DNA from: CAUPWF01 sp036656615
GTDB taxonomy: Bacteria; Bacillota; Clostridia; Lachnospirales; Lachnospiraceae
Direction of reading: 5' to 3'
DNA length: 14,133 bases
Assembly: GCA_036656615.1 (NCBI GenBank)
Contig: JAVXHY010000031.1
Span: 1 to 14,133 of the forward strand
Shown in pieces: positions 13,446 to 14,133 of the stretch. A program made the position numbers and the translations under genes. Under the pieces are notes generated by a model. The model was not told the origin of the DNA. It ran no database searches and saw nothing but the letters and a program-made list of their open reading frames with translations. How positions within the stretch are numbered: the first letter of the stretch is position 1; the number at the start of each line of letters is the position of its first letter.

Positions 13446-13988
13446 TTATTTTTTACCAGTCTTACCAACTTTACGTCTAATAACTTCATCAGCATATTTA
13501 ATTCCTTTACCTTTATAAGGTTCTGGTCTTCTTTTGTCTCTGATTTCAGCTGCGTATTGGCCTACTTTTTCTTTATCGATACCTTTAATAGTAATTTTAT
13601 TTTGACCTTCCAACACACTTTCAATGCCTTCTGGGTCTTCCATCTCTACTGGATGAGAATATCCTAAACTCAATGCTAGTTTATTACCCGATTTTGCTGC
13701 TCTGTAACCAACACCATTGATTTCAAGAACTTTTTCATAACCTTCTGTTACACCAACAACCATATTGTTGATTAATGTTCTTGTTAAACCATGAAGAGAT
13801 TTCATTTTCTTTAAATCATTTGGTCTTGAAACAATAATTTCATCGCCTTCTCTTTTTAATTCCATTTCAACCGGAAGTTCTCTTACAAGAGTTCCTTTGG
13901 AACCTGTTACAGTCACTTTATTATTTTCTGCAATTTCAACATTAACACCTGCTGGGATTGCAATTGGTAGTCTTCCTATACGTGACAT
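13446..13988 (-). CDS. rplF: 50S ribosomal protein L6
   Basis: A 180-residue protein near the factor-binding site of the large subunit, built of two repeated domains. Visible are MSRIGRLPIAIPAG, the LHGLTRTLINNMVVGVTEGY stretch at about 65-84, and the C-terminal DKRRPEPYKGKGIKYADEVI. The ATG follows TTAGGAGGTAAGGT. It precedes rplR by 17 nt. Upstream, no end of rpsH is found within the 145 bp to the window edge. Confidence 0.98.
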   Translation of the reverse strand: MSRIGRLPIAIPAGVNVEIAENNKVTVTGSKGTLVRELPVEMELKREGDEIIVSRPNDLKKMKSLHGLTRTLINNMVVGVTEGYEKVLEINGVGYRAAKSGNKLALSLGYSHPVEMEDPEGIESVLEGQNKITIKGIDKEKVGQYAAEIRDKRRPEPYKGKGIKYADEVIRRKVGKTGKK

Positions 13989-14133
13989 ACCTTACCTCCT
14001 AACTTAGATTTTCGGAAGAGCTCTTAGGTCTCCTCTGTTTTCAGTTGCTATATTACTATTTTATATATAATGTGATGCTCATATTTTGGAACCCTAGCTC
14101 GGGATTCTACCTCGCTTCGGGTTGACGCTTGAC
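13989..14133 (-). other. Non-coding stretch upstream of rplF, no rpsH end seen
   Basis: All three minus-strand frames are closed by stops within this stretch and none gives an S8-like C-terminus. GAACCC (14089-14094) can pair with GGGATTC (14101-14107, one bulge), or its AACCC with GGGTT (14119-14123), so two alternative stems share one arm. The stretch also holds AGAGCTCT and the rplF Shine-Dalgarno. Its role is unknown. Confidence 0.5.

Noticed and set aside
1..14133. Mobile element, prophage, defence or toxin-antitoxin system
   Set aside because: No transposase, integrase, phage, nuclease or toxin-like protein is seen; all genes are housekeeping or glycine reductase genes.

Overview
The window is AT-rich, with nearly all genes on the minus strand. 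It joins two blocks: the second half of a ribosomal-protein (spc-alpha) operon, followed in the direction of transcription by a Stickland-type glycine reductase operon. Strong GGAGG ribosome-binding sites, a B. subtilis-like order adk-map-KOW gene-infA-rpmJ, a zinc adenylate kinase, rpsD inside the alpha cluster and a UGA-decoding selenoprotein B all point to an anaerobic clostridial Firmicute. An unusually long L17 with an internal insertion suggests Lachnospiraceae or a relative; that assignment rests on memory of family members, not on a search.

Ribosomal block (14133 down to about 4578, minus strand): rplF, rplR, rpsE, rpmD, rplO, secY, adk, map, a KOW-domain gene, infA, rpmJ, rpsM, rpsK, rpsD, rpoA, rplQ. 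These supply ribosomal proteins, the Sec translocon, adenylate kinase, N-terminal methionine removal, initiation factor IF-1 and the RNA polymerase alpha subunit. A strong internal promoter lies between infA and rpmJ. The block ends at a 15-bp intrinsic terminator after rplQ. Two genes missed by simple ORF length filters, rpmD (59 aa) and rpmJ (37 aa, GTG start), are present and intact.

Glycine reductase block (about 4560 down to 1): a promoter with an extended -10 sits inside a perfect inverted repeat. It is followed by a glycine riboswitch with a well-formed first aptamer and a diverged second one fused to an intrinsic terminator. Then come grdX, grdE (TTG start), grdB (in-frame UGA read as selenocysteine, with a SECIS-like hairpin), trxB, and the first 21 codons of trxA. 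Glycine would relieve termination. Thioredoxin reductase and thioredoxin would supply electrons to the selenoprotein A / protein B / protein C complex that turns glycine into acetyl phosphate and ammonia. grdA, grdC and grdD are not in the window.

No unknown enzyme system is visible. The parts worth a second look are in the non-coding DNA. Several spacers of the ribosomal operon carry perfect hairpins or direct repeats, and a 423-bp spacer precedes rpsM. The grd order is also uncommon, with grdE directly followed by grdB and the thioredoxin genes placed after grdB.
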